13,841 bases of DNA from the NCBI GenBank assembly GCA_018384835.1, contig JAHAYB010000479.1:1-13841 (forward strand), in the 5' to 3' direction. The notes beneath the pieces were generated by a model. The model was not told the origin of the DNA. It saw nothing but the letters and a program-made list of their open reading frames with translations, and did no database searches. Shown piece by piece: positions 6,217-13,374 of the stretch. Source of the DNA: Comamonas sp. Its GTDB lineage: Bacteria; Pseudomonadota; Gammaproteobacteria; Burkholderiales; Burkholderiaceae_C. Positions within the stretch are counted from its first letter, which is position 1. Every line of letters starts with the position of its first letter. The position numbers were made by a program, and so were the translations under genes.

Positions 6217-6672
6217 ATGCAAACACGTCGCCAAGTCATTCAAAGCAGCGCAGTGCTGGCAGGCTTGCTGGCCAGTGCTGGCTTCCCCCAGTTTGCCCAC
6301 GCAGCGTTTAACCAAGCCGCTTTTGAGGCTAAATCTATTGAAGATGCCATCAAAGCTGCTGGCGGTGGTGCCATGGCTGAAAGTGCCGATGTGACTATCA
6401 CCGGCCCTGATATTGCTGAAAACGGTGCGGTTGTGCCCCTGGGCGCTTCCTCCTCTTTGGCAGATGTAACCCAGCTGCTGATTCTGGTTGAGAAAAACCC
6501 CAATGCTCTGATTGCCCTATTCCACGTGAATGATGCTGTGGAAGCCAGCTTCCAGACCCGCGCCAAAATGGGCCAGTCTTCTGACGTCTACGCTGTGGCC
6601 ATCACCAAGGATGGCAAAGCACTGTGGGCCAAGAAAGAAGTCAAGGTCACCCTGGGTGGTTGCGGCGGCTAA
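6217..6672 (+). CDS. soxY: SoxY, sulfur-carrier subunit of SoxYZ
   Basis: SoxY holds pathway intermediates covalently on a C-terminal cysteine. Here the protein is 151 residues and ends in the diagnostic GGCGG, with C149 as carrier residue on a flexible arm. A twin-arginine signal (TRRQVIQ, residues 3-9) ends near AHA at residue 29; SoxZ has no signal and would be exported with it. AAGGAG at 6204-6209 lies 7 bp before ATG 6217; a GTG at 6211 is in frame but only one base from that site, so it is rejected. It follows soxD after 65 bp, within the same probable transcript. Confidence 0.97.
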   Translation: MQTRRQVIQSSAVLAGLLASAGFPQFAHAAFNQAAFEAKSIEDAIKAAGGGAMAESADVTITGPDIAENGAVVPLGASSSLADVTQLLILVEKNPNALIALFHVNDAVEASFQTRAKMGQSSDVYAVAITKDGKALWAKKEVKVTLGGCGG

Positions 6673-6699
6673 TTAACAGCCCCTGTCCGATTCTTAGTT

Positions 6700-6710
6700 T
6701 TTAGACCTTA
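6700..6710. repeat. 11-bp repeat TTTAGACCTTA, copy 2
   Basis: This is identical to 6153-6163. It lies in the soxY-soxZ gap, 20 bp before the soxZ start and just upstream of the soxZ ribosome binding site (CAGGAG). Confidence 0.35.
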
Positions 6711-6730
6711 TTGATTTCAGGAGAAGATTC

Positions 6731-7042
6731 ATGGCAGATCCCATGCGTATCCGTGCCCAAGCAGCGGGCGACAAAATTACCGTTCGTGTTCTGATGAGCC
6801 ACGAGATGGAGTCCGGCCAGCGTAAAGATGGCGACGGCAACCTGGTTCCCGCTTGGTTCATTCAGGAAGTAACCGCCAGCTTGAACGGCACCCAGGTGTT
6901 CTCGGCTGAGTGGGGCCCCGCTGTCTCTAAGAACCCGTTCTTGCAGTTCACTATCAAGGGCGGCAAAGCCGGTGACAAAATCACCGTGAACTGGAAAGAC
7001 AACAAGGGTGATACCCGCACCGACGAGGCAACTGTCTCGTAA
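6731..7042 (+). CDS. soxZ: SoxZ, partner subunit of SoxYZ
   Basis: SoxZ is the immunoglobulin-like partner that presents SoxY to the other Sox enzymes. The protein is 103 residues, the normal length, with no signal peptide and no cysteine. Recognisable segments are DPMRIRAQ at the start, VLMSHEMESGQRKD in the middle, and then IKGGKAGDKITVNWKDNKG near the end. It should reach the periplasm by riding with the Tat-exported SoxY. CAGGAG lies 8 bp before the ATG. A long inverted repeat follows 6 bp after the stop codon. Confidence 0.97.
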   Translation: MADPMRIRAQAAGDKITVRVLMSHEMESGQRKDGDGNLVPAWFIQEVTASLNGTQVFSAEWGPAVSKNPFLQFTIKGGKAGDKITVNWKDNKGDTRTDEATVS

Positions 7043-7048
7043 TCCCCC

Positions 7049-7089
7049 CAATTGCCACACTGTGGGTTGCATAACCAGTGTGGCAATTG
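7049..7089. repeat. Perfect 14-bp inverted repeat between soxZ and soxA (hairpin 1)
   Basis: CAATTGCCACACTG (7049-7062) is the exact reverse complement of CAGTGTGGCAATTG (7076-7089), with a 13-nt loop. No T-run follows, so it is unlikely to terminate. Its last four bases are also the first stem bases of the second hairpin (7086-7114), so the two cannot form fully at the same time. Confidence 0.85.
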
Positions 7090-7114
7090 CACTTTATGAC
7101 TATGAAAGTGCAAT
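7086..7114. repeat. Perfect 10-bp inverted repeat upstream of soxA (hairpin 2)
   Basis: ATTGCACTTT (7086-7095) is the exact reverse complement of AAAGTGCAAT (7105-7114), with a 9-nt loop. It ends 12 bp before the soxA ribosome binding site (AGGAG, 7127-7131). It overlaps hairpin 1 by four bases. The pair could set the relative amounts of soxYZ and soxAX by RNA processing or by affecting translation. Confidence 0.8.
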
Positions 7115-7136
7115 ACTAAAATCAAGAGGAGCACGA

Positions 7137-7940
7137 ATGAAGCACAGTAAAAAACTATTGGCTGTTTGCAGCGCCGTCTTTTTGACGATGCCAGCAATGG
7201 CCCAGAAAAGTGCCACTGAAAGCATTGACGAATACCGCGAGATGCTGGCAGATGGAAATCCAGCAGATTTGTTTGAAATGAAGGGTGAAGAGCTTTGGAA
7301 AAAGCCACGCGGCCCTAAAAATGCCAGCTTAGAGCAGTGTGATTTAGGTAAAGGTCCGGGTGTTTTCAAAGGTGCTTTTGTAGAGCTTCCCCGTTATTTT
7401 TCTGATACAGATAAAGTCCAAGATTTGGAGTCGCGTCTCTTGACCTGTATGGAAACCCTGCAGGGCATTGATGCTGCCGAAACCGCCAAAACTCCCTTTG
7501 GCAAAGGCGAGATGGCCAATGTGACGGCCTTGGCAACCTGGATTTCTGCTGAATCCCAGGGCATGGTTTTTAACCTGTCTCAGGAACACCCAAAAGAAAA
7601 AGCCTTCTACGAAGTAGGCAAACGCCTGTTTTTCCAACGCGGCGGCCCGCATGACTTTGCCTGCTCTTCCTGCCACGGCGAGGAAGGCAAGCGCATTCGC
7701 CTGCAGGATTTGCCCATCCTCTCCACCAACCCAGGTGATGGCGTAGGCTTTGCCGCTTGGCCGGCTTACCGTGTTTCTAACGGCCAGATGTGGGGTATGC
7801 AGCAGCGCCTGAATGACTGCTATCGCCAGCAACGCTTTCCCTACCCAGGTTTTGCCAGTGATGCCACCGTTGCCTTGGCCAGCTACTTGGGTGTGAACGC
7901 CAAAGGGGCCAAATCTACAGCCCCCATGATTAAGCGCTAA
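7137..7940 (+). CDS. soxA: SoxA, single-heme-motif cytochrome subunit of SoxAX
   Basis: SoxAX joins thiosulfate to the SoxY cysteine. SoxA here is 267 residues, with a Sec signal peptide ending AMAQ (residue 23). It has one heme motif, CSSCH (176-180), with the later cysteine C228 in NDCYRQQRFPYP as the expected distal ligand, which is a persulfide in studied enzymes. The N-terminal domain keeps C68 and C104 but has no CXXCH, so it belongs to the one-heme SoxA group, in which those two cysteines form a disulfide. The ATG at 7137 follows AGGAG at 7127-7131; the upstream open frame into soxZ is ignored because it lacks a start signal and would hide the signal peptide. soxX follows after 13 bp. 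Confidence 0.95.
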   Translation: MKHSKKLLAVCSAVFLTMPAMAQKSATESIDEYREMLADGNPADLFEMKGEELWKKPRGPKNASLEQCDLGKGPGVFKGAFVELPRYFSDTDKVQDLESRLLTCMETLQGIDAAETAKTPFGKGEMANVTALATWISAESQGMVFNLSQEHPKEKAFYEVGKRLFFQRGGPHDFACSSCHGEEGKRIRLQDLPILSTNPGDGVGFAAWPAYRVSNGQMWGMQQRLNDCYRQQRFPYPGFASDATVALASYLGVNAKGAKSTAPMIKR

Positions 7941-7953
7941 TAGGGAGACAAAG

Positions 7954-8631
7954 ATGAATGTAAAGAAAATCTCTGTTTGGACGCTGGCTGCCGGTGCTGC
8001 CGTAGTCCTGACTTCGGTTGGTTGCACCCAGACGGGTGGTGCTAATCAGGCTGGAGTGGATTACGATGCCTTGACCGCTGAGGTGGTGAAAAACTCTTTT
8101 CGCGACCATAAAGGCGTTTTAGTCACGCGCATTACTGAGGCGGATGAAACCGTCAAACTGTGTAGCGCTGCGGATGTGGCTGGTAAGCCTTTGGACGAGG
8201 CAACTGCCAAGCGCATTGAGGCTGAAAACTTCAAGGCAATTAAGTGGCCTTCCGACGGCAAGTTTCTGGGTGACTGGAAAGAGGGCGAAAAAATCGCCCA
8301 AAGTGGCCGTGGCATGACTTGGAGCGATGGCCCCAAAACCGTCAATGGCGGCAACTGCTACAACTGCCACCAGCTTGACCCCAAGGAAATCTCCTTTGGC
8401 ACGATTGGCCCCAGCCTCTACCAATATGGCAAGCTGCGCGGCGTAACCGACCCCAATAGCCCCGAGGCACGCGCCATGGTGGAATACACTTGGGGGCGCG
8501 TATGGAACTCCAAAGCCTACGATGCCTGCTCCAATATGCCACGCGCTGGGCATATGGGTATTTTGAATGAAGAGCAGGTACGCCATATTGTGGCTTTGCT
8601 GCTTGACCCCGAATCGCCCGTTAACAAGTAA
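7954..8631 (+). CDS. soxX: SoxX, monoheme cytochrome subunit of SoxAX
   Basis: SoxX is the small cytochrome that takes electrons from SoxA. The heme motif is CYNCH (135-139), with a GTIGPSL segment downstream and the likely axial methionine M195 in SNMPRAG. C70 and C192 are additional cysteines that might form a disulfide. At 225 residues it is longer than the compact SoxX form of roughly 120-160 residues, owing to about 100 residues before the heme. The signal sequence ends LTSVGC with C24, which resembles a lipobox although position -3 is serine, so lipid anchoring is possible. AGGGAGA lies before the ATG, and the gene is coupled closely to soxA. A terminator follows. Confidence 0.94.
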   Translation: MNVKKISVWTLAAGAAVVLTSVGCTQTGGANQAGVDYDALTAEVVKNSFRDHKGVLVTRITEADETVKLCSAADVAGKPLDEATAKRIEAENFKAIKWPSDGKFLGDWKEGEKIAQSGRGMTWSDGPKTVNGGNCYNCHQLDPKEISFGTIGPSLYQYGKLRGVTDPNSPEARAMVEYTWGRVWNSKAYDACSNMPRAGHMGILNEEQVRHIVALLLDPESPVNK

Positions 8632-8647
8632 TTAACGCTGCGGAATC

Positions 8648-8672
8648 AAACCCGACTTTGTCGGGTTTTTTT
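8648..8672 (+). terminator. Intrinsic terminator after soxX
   Basis: AAACCCGAC (8648-8656) pairs with GTCGGGTTT (8660-8668) around TTT, with T-rich sequence to 8672. It separates soxCDYZAX from soxB. Only 35 bp remain before soxB, and I find no good promoter there, so soxB may rely on partial readthrough. Confidence 0.9.
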
Positions 8673-8707
8673 CCATGGACTATCCATTTTTATAGAAGAA
8701 ATACACC

Positions 8708-10441
8708 ATGAATCTAACGAAACGCGAATTCATGCAGGTGCTGGGTGCTGGCACGATGGCTGGTTTGGGCTTGGGGCGCTTTGCCCACGCCTCCACCGCT
8801 ACGGCGGAAGAGGGGCTGTACAACATCCCCAGCTTTGGCCAAGTGTCGTTTTTGCATATGACGGACTGCCACGCGCAACTCAACCCCATTTACTTCCGCG
8901 AGCCTAGTATCAACCTGGGTCTAGGCAGCATGAAGGGCAATCTGCCCCACTTGGTGGGCGAGCATTTGCTCAAGTTTGCCAATATCAAAGCGGGTAGCGC
9001 TGAAGCCCACGCCCTGACCTATCTGGACTACGAAGCCGCCGCCCAGCGCTACGGCAAGGTCGGTGGCTTTGCCCACTTGGCAACCCTGGTCAAGCGCCTT
9101 AAAGCCAGTCGCCCCGGCGCTTTGCTGCTTGATGGTGGCGATACCTGGCAAGGCTCGGGCACTTGCTTGTGGACGGATGGCCAAGACATGGTCGATGCCT
9201 GCAAGCTGCTGGGCGTGGATGTGATGACCGGCCACTGGGAGTTCACCCTGGGTATGGAGCGCGTGCAGGAAATCATTGAAAAAGATTTTGCAGGCAAGGT
9301 GGATTTCGTTGCGCAAAACGTCAAGACCAATGACTTTGGCGACCCAGTCTTCAAGCCCTATGTGATTCGTGAAATCAATGGTGTGCCCTGCGCCATCATT
9401 GGCCAAGCCTTCCCCTACACCCCGATTGCCAACCCGCGCTACATGGTGGCGGATTGGGAGTTCGGCATTCAAGACGACAACATGCAGAAGATGGTGGACG
9501 AAGCTCGGGGTAAAGGCGCTCAGGTGGTCGTCGTTATCAGCCACAACGGCATGGATGTGGACTTGAAGATGGCCAGCCGCGTGACCGGCATTGATGCCAT
9601 CATGGGCGGCCACACCCACGACGGGATGCCCGTGGCAACCTTGGTCGAGAGCAAGAGCGGCAAAACCATTGTTACCAACGCTGGCTCTAACGGCAAATTC
9701 CTGGGCGTGCTGGACTTTGAAGTCAAAGAGGGCAAGGTGGCAGACTTCCGCTACAAGCTGCTGCCCGTGTTTGCCAACATGCTCACGCCCGATAAGGAAA
9801 TGTCTGAGCTGATTACCCGCATTCGCGCCCCCTACGAAAGCAAACTGTCTGAAGTGCTGGGCGTGAGCGAGGGTTTGCTCTACCGCCGTGGCAACTTCAA
9901 CGGTACGGGTGACCAGCTTATCGTCGATGCCCTGATGGACGTGCAAGATGCGCAGATTGCCTTCTCGCCCGGCTTCCGCTGGGGCACGACTTTGCTGCCC
10001 GGCCAGCAAATTACCCGCGAATGGCTGCTGGATATGACCGCCACCACCTACTCTTACGCCACCGTCACCGACATGACGGGCGAGATGATTAAGACCGTGC
10101 TGGAAGACGTGTGCGACAACCTGTTCAACCCCGACCCCTACTACCAGCAAGGCGGTGACATGGTGCGCGTTGGTGGCTTGAGCTATGCCTGCGACCCTAC
10201 TGCCAGCATGGGCAACCGCATTCAGGACATGCGCCTGGGTGGCGAGCTGATTGATGCCAGCAAAACCTACAAAGTGGCCGGCTGGGCACCCGTGGCAGAA
10301 GATGCCAAGAGCCAGAACCTGCCCATGGTGTGGGAGCTGGTGGAAAAATGGCTGGCCGCACAGGGCGGGCGCATTACCGACCGCAAACTCAACGCCCCAC
10401 GGGTGCTAGGCGCATTGCCCAACCCCGGTTACGCCGAGTAA
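8708..10441 (+). CDS. soxB: SoxB, thiosulfohydrolase
   Basis: SoxB hydrolyses sulfate from SoxY-bound thiosulfate using a dinuclear manganese site. At 577 residues it has the normal length. It belongs to the calcineurin-like phosphoesterase and 5-prime-nucleotidase superfamily: metal and active-site motifs are TDCHAQL (D53, H55), LDGGDTWQGS (D145), GHWEFTLG (H176), SHNGMDVD (H279) and GGHTHDGMP (H302, H304). The C-terminal part, from about residue 365, is the 5-nucleotidase-type domain. The N terminus reads TKREFMQVLGAG: a Tat-like signal in which the first arginine is lysine. Characterised SoxB proteins are usually Tat-exported, and Lys-Arg signals can still work, though less well. The ribosome binding site is weak (AGAAG). 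Confidence 0.96.
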   Translation: MNLTKREFMQVLGAGTMAGLGLGRFAHASTATAEEGLYNIPSFGQVSFLHMTDCHAQLNPIYFREPSINLGLGSMKGNLPHLVGEHLLKFANIKAGSAEAHALTYLDYEAAAQRYGKVGGFAHLATLVKRLKASRPGALLLDGGDTWQGSGTCLWTDGQDMVDACKLLGVDVMTGHWEFTLGMERVQEIIEKDFAGKVDFVAQNVKTNDFGDPVFKPYVIREINGVPCAIIGQAFPYTPIANPRYMVADWEFGIQDDNMQKMVDEARGKGAQVVVVISHNGMDVDLKMASRVTGIDAIMGGHTHDGMPVATLVESKSGKTIVTNAGSNGKFLGVLDFEVKEGKVADFRYKLLPVFANMLTPDKEMSELITRIRAPYESKLSEVLGVSEGLLYRRGNFNGTGDQLIVDALMDVQDAQIAFSPGFRWGTTLLPGQQITREWLLDMTATTYSYATVTDMTGEMIKTVLEDVCDNLFNPDPYYQQGGDMVRVGGLSYACDPTASMGNRIQDMRLGGELIDASKTYKVAGWAPVAEDAKSQNLPMVWELVEKWLAAQGGRITDRKLNAPRVLGALPNPGYAE

Positions 10442-10469
10442 TCCACGCCTGAAACGCAAGGAGGCTTTT

Positions 10470-11507
10470 ATGTCCGCAACTTCTCAGCCTATGAATCCAC
10501 GGCGCCGTGGCCTGCTGCTGGCCGCTGGCGCGGCTGCCATGACGGGCGGCCTAGCCATGTGGCCAGAGGCACGCCTGTTTGCCCAGCAGGCAGAAAACTT
10601 CATCAAAGGCCCGCCCGTTAAAGACATTGCGCCCAAGCAACTGTCTGAGCGGGTGTGGATGATTTACGCCGAAGATGGTTTTCCCACCCCCGAAAACCAG
10701 GGCATGATGGCCAGCCTGTTCTTTGCCGTGGGTAAAGAAGGTGTGGTGGTGCTGGACTCTGGCAGCTCGCTGCAAATTGGCGAGATGGCGCTGCGCATGA
10801 TTAAAACCGTCACCGACAAGCCGGTGGTGGCGGTATTCAACAGCCACTACCACGGCGACCACTGGCTGGGCAACCATGCTTTTGCCGATGCCTATGGCGA
10901 CAAGCTGCCCATCTACGCCCTGCCGCACACGATTGAGATGATTAAGGGCAATGAGGGCAACCTCTGGCGCAGCACCATGGAGCGCTGGACCAACCAGTCC
11001 ACCGCCGGTACGCGCATTGTTGTGCCCAACACTGCCGTTGAGCATGGCCAAGAGTTGGTGCTTGCGGGCGACTTGAAGCTGCGTATGCACCACTACGGCA
11101 CGGCGCACACGCCCTCTGACCTGACGGTGCAAATCGTCGATGAAAAAGTCACCATCGTGGGCGACATTGCCATGACCAACCGCATCGCCAATATGGACGA
11201 TGGCTCCTACCCCGGCACGCTCAAATACTACGAAGCCTTAAAAGCCGCAGCCGGTGAGCAACTGTGGGCACCCGGCCACGGCGAGCCAACCCGCGACCTG
11301 CTCGATACCTACGGCACCTTCATGAGCGGCATCTGGGAGCCTTGCCTGCAAGCCGTGGAAGAGGGCAAGAGCGAAGCAGAGGCCAAAGCCATGGTGCTGG
11401 CCGACCCGCGTGTGGCTGCCCGTGCCAAAACCATGTTGGGTTTTGACAGCAATATCGGCAAGTACATAAGTTTGGGCTATTTAGAAGCAGAAAAAGAGGC
11501 TTTTTAA
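10470..11507 (+). CDS. Tat-exported MBL-fold metallohydrolase (SoxH-like)
   Basis: This 345-residue protein has a twin-arginine signal (PRRRGLLLAAG, residues 10-20) and a metallo-beta-lactamase fold. The first metal motif is SHYHGDH (H126, H128, D130, H131). Further candidate ligands are the histidine in TAHTPSD, the aspartate in VGDIAMTN and the histidine in APGHGEPT, so two metal sites look intact. A C-terminal helical extension follows. SoxH is an MBL-fold protein in other sox clusters, where it is not needed for thiosulfate oxidation and its reaction is unknown to me. The gene starts 28 bp after soxB, with a strong AAGGAGG at 10458-10464, and is probably cotranscribed with it. A role in persulfide or glutathione-type thioester chemistry is conceivable but not shown. 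Confidence 0.85.
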   Translation: MSATSQPMNPRRRGLLLAAGAAAMTGGLAMWPEARLFAQQAENFIKGPPVKDIAPKQLSERVWMIYAEDGFPTPENQGMMASLFFAVGKEGVVVLDSGSSLQIGEMALRMIKTVTDKPVVAVFNSHYHGDHWLGNHAFADAYGDKLPIYALPHTIEMIKGNEGNLWRSTMERWTNQSTAGTRIVVPNTAVEHGQELVLAGDLKLRMHHYGTAHTPSDLTVQIVDEKVTIVGDIAMTNRIANMDDGSYPGTLKYYEALKAAAGEQLWAPGHGEPTRDLLDTYGTFMSGIWEPCLQAVEEGKSEAEAKAMVLADPRVAARAKTMLGFDSNIGKYISLGYLEAEKEAF

Positions 11508-11569
11508 GTATATGAAGCTGTTTTCTCTTTATCATTAACGGAACGAAAGCGGCTACTGGTAAACCATCT

Positions 11570-11597
11570 TTGACGAGCGGTGGATTGCATCCATGCT
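11570..11597 (+). promoter_or_regulatory. Weak candidate promoter of fccAB with a palindrome
   Basis: TTGACG (11570-11575) is a good -35 match, but the best -10 at 16-bp spacing (CATGCT, 11592-11597) is poor. The palindrome TGGAT-TGC-ATCCA (11581-11593) lies in the spacer, a suitable place for a regulator. A 7-bp inverted repeat, ACGAAAG (11543-11549) and CTTTCGT (11598-11604), brackets the area. Confidence 0.28.
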
Positions 11598-11640
11598 CTT
11601 TCGTGTCCTTTTTTGTTTTCTAACCACTACGGAGACGCTA

Positions 11641-11949
11641 ATGAGAACTCTGTCCTACTGGCTGGCATGTTCGGCGCTGCTGCTTGCCGGCACTGCACAA
11701 GCCCAAAGCCCTGACCCCGCCCATGTACGTAGCTGGGCCGCCTCTTGCGCCAACTGCCACGGCACCAACGGCGCGGCGCAGCCCGGCATGGAGCCTTTGG
11801 CCGGTGTCAAAAAAGACGATTTGGTACGCAAAATGCAAGACTTCAAAACAGGCCGCAAGCCTGCCACCGTCATGCACCAACTGGCCAAAGGCTATAGCGA
11901 TGACCAGATTGAAGCCATTGCCGGCTATTTTGCCGCCCAGAAGCAGTGA
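11641..11949 (+). CDS. fccA: FccA-like monoheme cytochrome subunit of flavocytochrome c
   Basis: The 102-residue protein carries a signal peptide ending AQAQ (residue 22) and one heme motif, CANCHG (residues 36-41). The FKTGRKPATVMHQLAKGYSDDQ segment with its methionine matches the distal ligand region of sulfide-dehydrogenase cytochromes, as does the C-terminal IAGYFAAQK. GGAGA at 11631-11635 points to ATG 11641; an in-frame ATG at 11593 would add residues ahead of an already good signal. It passes electrons from the flavoprotein encoded immediately downstream to periplasmic cytochromes. The Allochromatium FccA has two hemes; the one-heme form seen here is also common. SoxE is another name used when the pair is part of a sox cluster. 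Confidence 0.88.
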   Translation: MRTLSYWLACSALLLAGTAQAQSPDPAHVRSWAASCANCHGTNGAAQPGMEPLAGVKKDDLVRKMQDFKTGRKPATVMHQLAKGYSDDQIEAIAGYFAAQKQ

Positions 11950-11960
11950 GGTGATTGAGC

Positions 11961-13244
11961 ATGATGCAACGTAGAACATTTTTGCAAACCACGGCAGCCG
12001 CAGGCGCTGCCTCCACCCTGGCACTGGCGGGCTGCGCAAGCGGCGCTGGCGGCAGCGGCCCCAAAGTGGTGATTGTGGGCGGTGGCTATGGCGGCGCAAC
12101 AGCGGCCAAGTACATCCGCATGTGGTCGGAAAAGCGCGTTCAGGTCACCCTGGTGGAGCCTAGCGCCAGCTTTATCTCCTGCCCTATCTCCAACCTGGTG
12201 ATTGGTGGGGTCAAGACCATGGAGGACATCACCCAGTCCTACGACAACCTGGTCAAGCGCCACGGCGTACAAATGGTGCGTGACAGCGTGACCGCCATTG
12301 ATGCCGATAAGCGCGTAGTGCGCCTGGCAGGCGGCAGCGAGCTGGAATACGACCGCCTGATTGTTTCCCCCGGCATTGACTTCATGTGGGACAGCCTGCC
12401 CGGCATGAACAACGCCGAGGCGCAAGGCCAAATCATGCACGCCTGGAAAGCCGGTGAGCAAACCGTCACCCTGCGCAAGCAGTTGGAAGCCATGCCCGAT
12501 GGTGGCGTATTTGCCATGAGCATTCCGCTGGCGCCCTACCGCTGCCCCCCTGGCCCCTACGAACGTGCCTGCCAGATTGCCGACTACTTCAAGCGCGAAA
12601 AGCCCAAAAGCAAGCTGCTGGTGCTCGATGCCAATGACGACGTCACCTCCAAAGGCCCGCTGTTCAAGAAAGCCTGGGCAGACCGCTACGCTGGCATTCT
12701 GGAATACCGCCCCAAGCACAATGTGGTGGATGTCGATGTAGCAGGCCGCACCTTGAAGTTCGAGTTCAACGACGACATCAAGGCTGATGTGCTCAACGTC
12801 ATCCCCAACATGCGTGCGGGTGATATCGCCGTCAAATCCGGCATGGCCACCGCCAACAAGCGCTGGTGCGAGGTGGACTTCCTCACCTTTGAATCCAAAG
12901 CGCTGCCCAATGTGCATGTGCTGGGCGATGCCATCCAGATTGCCCCCGCCATGCCCAAGTCTGGCCATATGGCCAACCAGCACGGCAAAACCTGTGCGGC
13001 AGCCGTGGTGGCCTTGCTGCTGGGCAAGGAAGTCAACCCCATGCCGATTTACAACAACACCTGCTACAGCTTTGTCAGCAGCGAAGACGTGGTACACGTC
13101 GCCAGCGTCCACGCCTACGACGCTGAGAAGAAAACCATGCTGGCCGTGGCAGGTTCCGGCGGTGTCTCGCAAGCGGCCAATGAGCTGGAAGGCCGCTACG
13201 CCCTGGCATGGGCGAAGAATATCTGGGCCGATAGCCTGGGTTAA
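11961..13244 (+). CDS. fccB: FccB, flavoprotein subunit of sulfide dehydrogenase (SoxF-like)
   Basis: FccB oxidises sulfide to sulfur or polysulfide and passes electrons to FccA. The protein is 427 residues with a twin-arginine signal (QRRTFLQTT, residues 3-11). The dinucleotide motif is VVIVGGGYGGATAA (about 36-49). C74 in ISCPISNLVIGG fits the cysteine that binds FAD covalently, and C195 (YRCPPGPYERA) with C368 (NNTCYSF) fits the redox disulfide. LGDAIQIAPAMPKSGHMANQ is the conserved second FAD segment. The signal region ends LALAGC with C25, a perfect lipobox, so the enzyme could be a Tat-exported lipoprotein. AGGTG at 11949-11953 supports the ATG at 11961; a TTG at 11955 is less likely. 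It begins 11 bp after fccA. Confidence 0.94.
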   Translation: MMQRRTFLQTTAAAGAASTLALAGCASGAGGSGPKVVIVGGGYGGATAAKYIRMWSEKRVQVTLVEPSASFISCPISNLVIGGVKTMEDITQSYDNLVKRHGVQMVRDSVTAIDADKRVVRLAGGSELEYDRLIVSPGIDFMWDSLPGMNNAEAQGQIMHAWKAGEQTVTLRKQLEAMPDGGVFAMSIPLAPYRCPPGPYERACQIADYFKREKPKSKLLVLDANDDVTSKGPLFKKAWADRYAGILEYRPKHNVVDVDVAGRTLKFEFNDDIKADVLNVIPNMRAGDIAVKSGMATANKRWCEVDFLTFESKALPNVHVLGDAIQIAPAMPKSGHMANQHGKTCAAAVVALLLGKEVNPMPIYNNTCYSFVSSEDVVHVASVHAYDAEKKTMLAVAGSGGVSQAANELEGRYALAWAKNIWADSLG

Positions 13245-13301
13245 GTTACGCTTCAACCAAGCCTGAAAGCCGCAGTCTGCCCCTGCGACGTTTTCCCCCT
13301 G

Positions 13302-13347
13302 CTGCCCCCTTGGCTCCCTTTTTTTGGGGGTTGAGGGGGCAGATTTT
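13302..13347 (+). terminator. Large G/C-rich hairpin after fccB, probable terminator
   Basis: CTGCCCCCT (13302-13310) pairs perfectly with AGGGGGCAG (13334-13342). Inside, CTCCC (13314-13318) can pair with GGGGG (13326-13330, one wobble) around seven T. A short T-run (13344-13347) follows. CCTGAAA (13262-13268) and TTTCAGG (13345-13351) form an outer 7-bp inverted repeat. TCTGCCCC at 13276-13283 can compete for the same right arm. Confidence 0.65.
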
Positions 13348-13374
13348 CAGGTAATCCGACGATGAACAATATCT

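Noticed and set aside
909..8686. 9-bp sequence GACTATCCA shared upstream of the DsrE-like gene (911-919) and upstream of soxB (8678-8686)
   Set aside because: One shared nonamer is expected by chance in a window of this size, and there is no common symmetry or spacing.
8921..10150. 409-codon minus-strand open frame opposite soxB
   Set aside because: soxB on the other strand has all its metal-binding motifs; the antisense frame is low-complexity His/Gly/Val-rich sequence without a domain.
11925..13256. 443-codon minus-strand open frame opposite fccB
   Set aside because: It is complementary to a fully recognisable flavoprotein and has the same shadow composition; no domain or ribosome binding site was seen.
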